Positions 61,386-64,000 of a DNA stretch of 64,000 bases are shown in pieces. The notes beneath the pieces were generated by a model. The model ran no database searches and was not told the DNA's origin. It saw only the letters and a list, made by a program, of their open reading frames with translations. The stretch is taken from contig NZ_JQNB01000001.1 of the NCBI RefSeq assembly GCF_000745005.1, positions 2,845,501 to 2,909,500 of the forward strand, read 5' to 3'. The position numbers and the translations under genes were made by a program. Within the stretch, counting starts at the first letter, position 1, and every line of letters begins with the position of its first letter. This DNA comes from Luteibacter sp. 9135 (GTDB lineage Bacteria; Pseudomonadota; Gammaproteobacteria; Xanthomonadales; Rhodanobacteraceae).

Positions 61386-62981
61386 ATGCCGATTCACGCT
61401 CGCCCCCACCTCTCTACGCACACGCGCGGTCATGGCCAATCGGCCGTGGCTGGCGCGGCTTACCGCCTTGGCATCCGCCTCGTCGATGAGCGCACCCAGA
61501 TCATCCATGACTACTCCCGGCGCGAAGCCGGCGACGAAATCGTGCGCACCGCCACGGTGGCGCCTCCAGGCGCTCCGGGATGGGCCACAAATCCCCATCA
61601 ACTTTGGAACTCCGTCGAAGCCATTGAAAAACGCAAAGATGCCCAAGTGGCCCGAGATTTCCGCGTGCCGATTCCCCATGGCCTGACGGATCAGCAGGCG
61701 GGCGATCTCGCGATAGATGTCGCGCAGTTCGTTGCCAACTTTTTGGGCACGGCGGTCTCGATGGGACTTCACCGCGACAACGAGCGCGATGCCGTCGGGG
61801 AGCTCAAACCCGATGAAAAGAGGGGGTTCCACGCCCATGTGTATTTCCCCACGCGAAAGCTGCAGTGCTGGACCGGGGAAGGTGAACCGGTCACGGAACT
61901 GGGGTGGGGACCAAAGTTGTCCGACTTGGCGAACAAGCGGGCCTCCGGACCGATCGTCGAACTGCTCAACCAGCGCTGGGCGGAGATCGCCAACGACCAC
62001 CTGCGGGAGGCGGGGTTGCCCGCCGACCGGGATCACCGGTCCTACGCCCGCCTGGGTATCCAGAAGCGGCGCGAGCCCAAAATGGGCCAGGCCGCCACGG
62101 CGCTGGAGCGGCAAGGGGTCTTCACCGACAAGGGTGACGACATTCGACAGATCCGCCTACCGAGCGCTGTGGCCGAGGCCCTCCACGCGCCCATGTTGGA
62201 GGCGCAGCGCCGAAAGGCGGCGAGTGACCGACGGCGAGAGACCTTACCGTCGGCGCCATCCCAAGACGAGGTCGCCGAGGCGCAAGCAAGGGGGCGGCAG
62301 CTGGGCCAGAATGCGCCGCTGGTCGACCGCTTCGCAGCGGCGTTGCCTGCCCCTGCACCGACCACCCGGGCAGCCTTCGTGAAACTGCTTCTGGTGGTCC
62401 GCCGGCTTCAGCGCGTGCTGGCGGTGCTTGCCGGTTTGGTGCCCCGCCTAGAGGTGGCGCGGGAAGCCCGGCGCCGGACAACCTTGGCGCACTGGCAGGC
62501 CCAGCGGGATGTGGACGATCTGACTCCGCGGCATGCCGAGGCCCAGGACGCGGTCGAGACATGGATTCAGAGCCATGCTTGGCGAGTCCGCTTTCGGGCG
62601 TTGATGAAGGCTCCACGCCCGCGGTCGCTGGTGCTGCTCGAACGCCAAGCCACGCAAGAGCGCCGGTGGCTCAAGGAGGCCCAGCGGGCACGCCGCCGGG
62701 GCGAGGCTCAGGAGGAAGCGAGCTTGCGCCGCCTGCGTCATCTGGAGCGACTGCGGGAGAAATCCGGAGTCCGGTTGGAGCAGGGCTTGCTCGGCCTCAA
62801 CGGGTTGGACCCCGGAGCCGTCGGCGTGCTCCGCCAGGTCGCCACGGAGGCCCAGTTGGCCTGGATTGATCAGGCGCTCCCGACCGCGCCGGAGGAGCCT
62901 TCTCCATCCCCTCCGACTCCGACCATCCACCCGTCGGTCGAGCGGACGCCCGAGCCGGCGCGGCGACGGCCCCGCCTGTGA
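61386..62981 (+). CDS. MobA/MobL family relaxase
   Basis: 531 residues. The N-terminal relaxase domain shows the start MPIHARPHLSTHTRGHGQSAVAGAAYRLG and, near residue 145, RGFHAHVYFPTRKL. That is the H-x-H metal site of HUH relaxases of the MobQ type. The catalytic Tyr is probably in YRLG or in the following segment. The remaining 250 residues are helical and Arg/Glu-rich, a mobilization C-terminal domain with coiled-coil character. An AAGGA site lies 9 bases upstream. It would nick the island for transfer by a helper conjugation system. Confidence 0.9.
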   Translation: MPIHARPHLSTHTRGHGQSAVAGAAYRLGIRLVDERTQIIHDYSRREAGDEIVRTATVAPPGAPGWATNPHQLWNSVEAIEKRKDAQVARDFRVPIPHGLTDQQAGDLAIDVAQFVANFLGTAVSMGLHRDNERDAVGELKPDEKRGFHAHVYFPTRKLQCWTGEGEPVTELGWGPKLSDLANKRASGPIVELLNQRWAEIANDHLREAGLPADRDHRSYARLGIQKRREPKMGQAATALERQGVFTDKGDDIRQIRLPSAVAEALHAPMLEAQRRKAASDRRRETLPSAPSQDEVAEAQARGRQLGQNAPLVDRFAAALPAPAPTTRAAFVKLLLVVRRLQRVLAVLAGLVPRLEVAREARRRTTLAHWQAQRDVDDLTPRHAEAQDAVETWIQSHAWRVRFRALMKAPRPRSLVLLERQATQERRWLKEAQRARRRGEAQEEASLRRLRHLERLREKSGVRLEQGLLGLNGLDPGAVGVLRQVATEAQLAWIDQALPTAPEEPSPSPPTPTIHPSVERTPEPARRRPRL

Positions 62982-63325
62982 CGCTGTGTCCCAACCCCGA
63001 GCTGGCCGAGTGCCTGCTCCGGCGGTGGTGCCCCGTCGGCCGGGCTATTCGGGTAGAAGGCAGCAGCCGTGCCGGCCGTGCAATCCACCTGCGCGTGGAT
63101 CTGGAAGGGGTTCCGGTAGCCATGCCGATCGGGATTCAGGTCGCAGACTTGCTGGGGCGGGAGCTCGACCGTCACGGGGCGGTGCGCCTGCGGCCGCGGG
63201 AGACGGTCAGGCAACTGGTGGCGGCACTGGCGCTTCGACTCCATGGGGAGGGCAGTGCCCTTGGCGTGGCGCCGCCGGCCATCGCCATTCGACCGCGACT
63301 TAGGGGGCTGAGGCGCGGTCTGTAA
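62978..63325 (+). CDS. Small hypothetical protein coupled to the relaxase
   Basis: 115 residues. The GTG start overlaps the relaxase stop (GTGA), so it is translated with it. The protein is basic and Arg-rich at the C-terminus (RLRGLRRGL), with a VDLEGVPVAMPIGIQVADLLG segment. It may be a mobilization accessory protein. A minus-strand frame over the same DNA is much less plausible. Unknown family. Confidence 0.65.
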   Translation: MTLCPNPELAECLLRRWCPVGRAIRVEGSSRAGRAIHLRVDLEGVPVAMPIGIQVADLLGRELDRHGAVRLRPRETVRQLVAALALRLHGEGSALGVAPPAIAIRPRLRGLRRGL

Positions 63326-63403
63326 GGGCGCCAACGGACTCGGAGGATTGCTGTCGGGCGCTTGACAGCCAGCCTGATTGTCCTACGTTCGCCACCGGTG
63401 AAT

Positions 63404-63526
63404 ATGATGAGAATCCTGATGAGTAAGGGTGAGCGAGCGGCCGTCGGAATCGCGGGCGTAATCGGGCTTATTTCCGGCGTGGTCGGATTACTGCCGCACA
63501 TGGCTCGTGCTCTAGGCTTTCAGTGA
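63404..63526 (+). CDS. Tiny membrane protein, 40 aa
   Basis: Reads MMRILMSKGERAAVGIAGVI, then GLISGVVGLLPHMARALGFQ: a basic start and one hydrophobic helix. Starts at 63404, 63407 or 63419; no strong ribosome site. Such small proteins occur near mobilization genes but the call is weak. It is convergent with the partial gene that follows. Confidence 0.35.
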   Translation: MMRILMSKGERAAVGIAGVIGLISGVVGLLPHMARALGFQ

Positions 63527-64000
63527 TCAGCACGTCAGCATGTTTCCGAGGAAATCGAAAAAGTCCATGCGTTGCACGATGGCCAGAACGAAAACGAATG
63601 CCGGCACTACGTAGGCCGCTACTCTGAGGCCGCTACCCACAGCCATTCGATCGGTCGCCTCAGGGGCAACCGCACGCGTCAAAACTACCCCATAAAAAGT
63701 AATCATCACGCCAGTGAAGATGAGCGCTCCCACGAACAAGCCAGCCCGCTGACAGCTGCGATGCGCAAGAATATATGCGACGATGCCAGCGACTAGGCAA
63801 ACGATCGACACCCAATAGAAAAAACGCTCGTCGAAAGCGATGAACCCTTTCTCGGGCTCCTTGCTGTGATCGCTGCCAGCCGCTTGTGCTCGACCTATAT
63901 ACAATCCCGCCCCACCCATGACTGCTGCAAGGCATGGAAACATGAAGGCGTAAAAGTCTGCCGTTCCGTTGTCCGCGCGCGAGTGCTGGTAGACAAAGCC
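63527..64000 (-). CDS. Membrane protein, cut by the right window edge
   Basis: The frame ends at 63527 and is still open at the window edge. The first Met in view is at 63943, but 19 more codons upstream (reading GFVYQHSRADNGTADFYAF) are in frame, so the start is outside. Four hydrophobic segments are visible: PCLAAVMGGAGLYIG, FYWVSIVCLVAGIVAYIL, GLFVGALIFTGVMITFYGVV and VAAYVVPAFVFVLAIVQ. Unknown family. Confidence 0.7.
   Translation of the reverse strand, partial: GFVYQHSRADNGTADFYAFMFPCLAAVMGGAGLYIGRAQAAGSDHSKEPEKGFIAFDERFFYWVSIVCLVAGIVAYILAHRSCQRAGLFVGALIFTGVMITFYGVVLTRAVAPEATDRMAVGSGLRVAAYVVPAFVFVLAIVQRMDFFDFLGNMLTC

Larger units (their letters stand above)
43295..64000. mobile_element. 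Integrative mobilizable island (left end visible, right end outside window)
   Basis: The tract from the tRNA-Ala flank onward carries a tyrosine integrase at its left, a MobA/MobL-type relaxase gene near 61.4-63.0 kb, and a run of genes of unknown or accessory type. The middle part (about 44.8-60.9 kb) is visibly richer in A and T than the flanking chromosome, and it contains two genes that look broken. No conjugation (mating-pore) genes are seen, so it would be mobilizable rather than self-transmissible unless they lie further right. I could not find a direct-repeat att core, and the right junction is not in the window. The exact left boundary between 43295 and 43471 is open. Confidence 0.7.

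Noticed and set aside
62870..63334. 154-codon minus-strand frame near the relaxase
   Set aside because: The plus-strand frame at 62978 is GTGA-coupled to the relaxase and has a more normal composition.

Overview
The window looks like the chromosome of a GC-rich gammaproteobacterium of the Xanthomonadales, most likely the Rhodanobacteraceae (Luteibacter or Dyella type). This is inferred from the gene order rpoE-rseA-mucD-lepA-lepB-DUF4845-rnc-era-recO, from the S-methylthioinosine phosphorylase and hypoxanthine phosphoribosyltransferase pair, from REP-type repeats of the GTAGGAGCGGAC family, and from protein style. No database search was possible.

Positions 1-43254 are core-like chromosome. 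They hold the start of a beta-oxidation gene, a GGDEF-EAL protein, the sigma-E envelope stress unit (rpoE with a sigma-E-type promoter, rseA, mucD), translation and RNA maintenance genes (lepA, rnc, era, rlmD), DNA repair (recO), and a YdbH/YdbL envelope pair. They also hold a salvage and cell-wall recycling run (nagZ, hpt, mtnP), three overlapping minor-pilin genes and a minus-strand four-gene DNA repair operon (exonuclease, ligase, helicase, PdeM). After these come an ABC exporter, a membrane GGDEF protein, and an ECF sigma/anti-sigma pair divergent from a tightly coupled six-gene lipid-modification operon (desaturase, FAD oxidoreductase, DUF1365, Cfa, DUF1295, second Cfa-like). A tyrosine phosphatase, a ClC channel and a tRNA-Ala(CGC) gene complete the region.

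From about 43.3 kb to the right edge lies a mobile island, visibly richer in A+T in its middle part. It opens with a tyrosine integrase next to the 5' side of the tRNA and ends, so far as is visible, with a MobA/MobL-type relaxase gene preceded by an inverted repeat. The cargo includes unknown genes, two genes that look broken, a possible restriction-fold protein and, most interesting, a minus-strand cluster at 50.6-59.3 kb.

That cluster reads like a secreted, modified peptide system. It has an HlyD/CvaA adaptor, a C39-peptidase ABC exporter, a small secreted ankyrin protein and a 179-residue substrate with a textbook double-glycine leader and a Gly/Asp/Tyr/Ser tail. These are followed by a nucleotidyltransferase, a 2-oxoglutarate/Fe(II) oxygenase fused to a His-rich domain, a methyltransferase-fold protein and a ferritin-like diiron protein. 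A periplasmic two-DTG aspartyl protease gene points away from it. The combination is not one I recognise as a described RiPP or microcin class and is the main candidate for an undescribed system.
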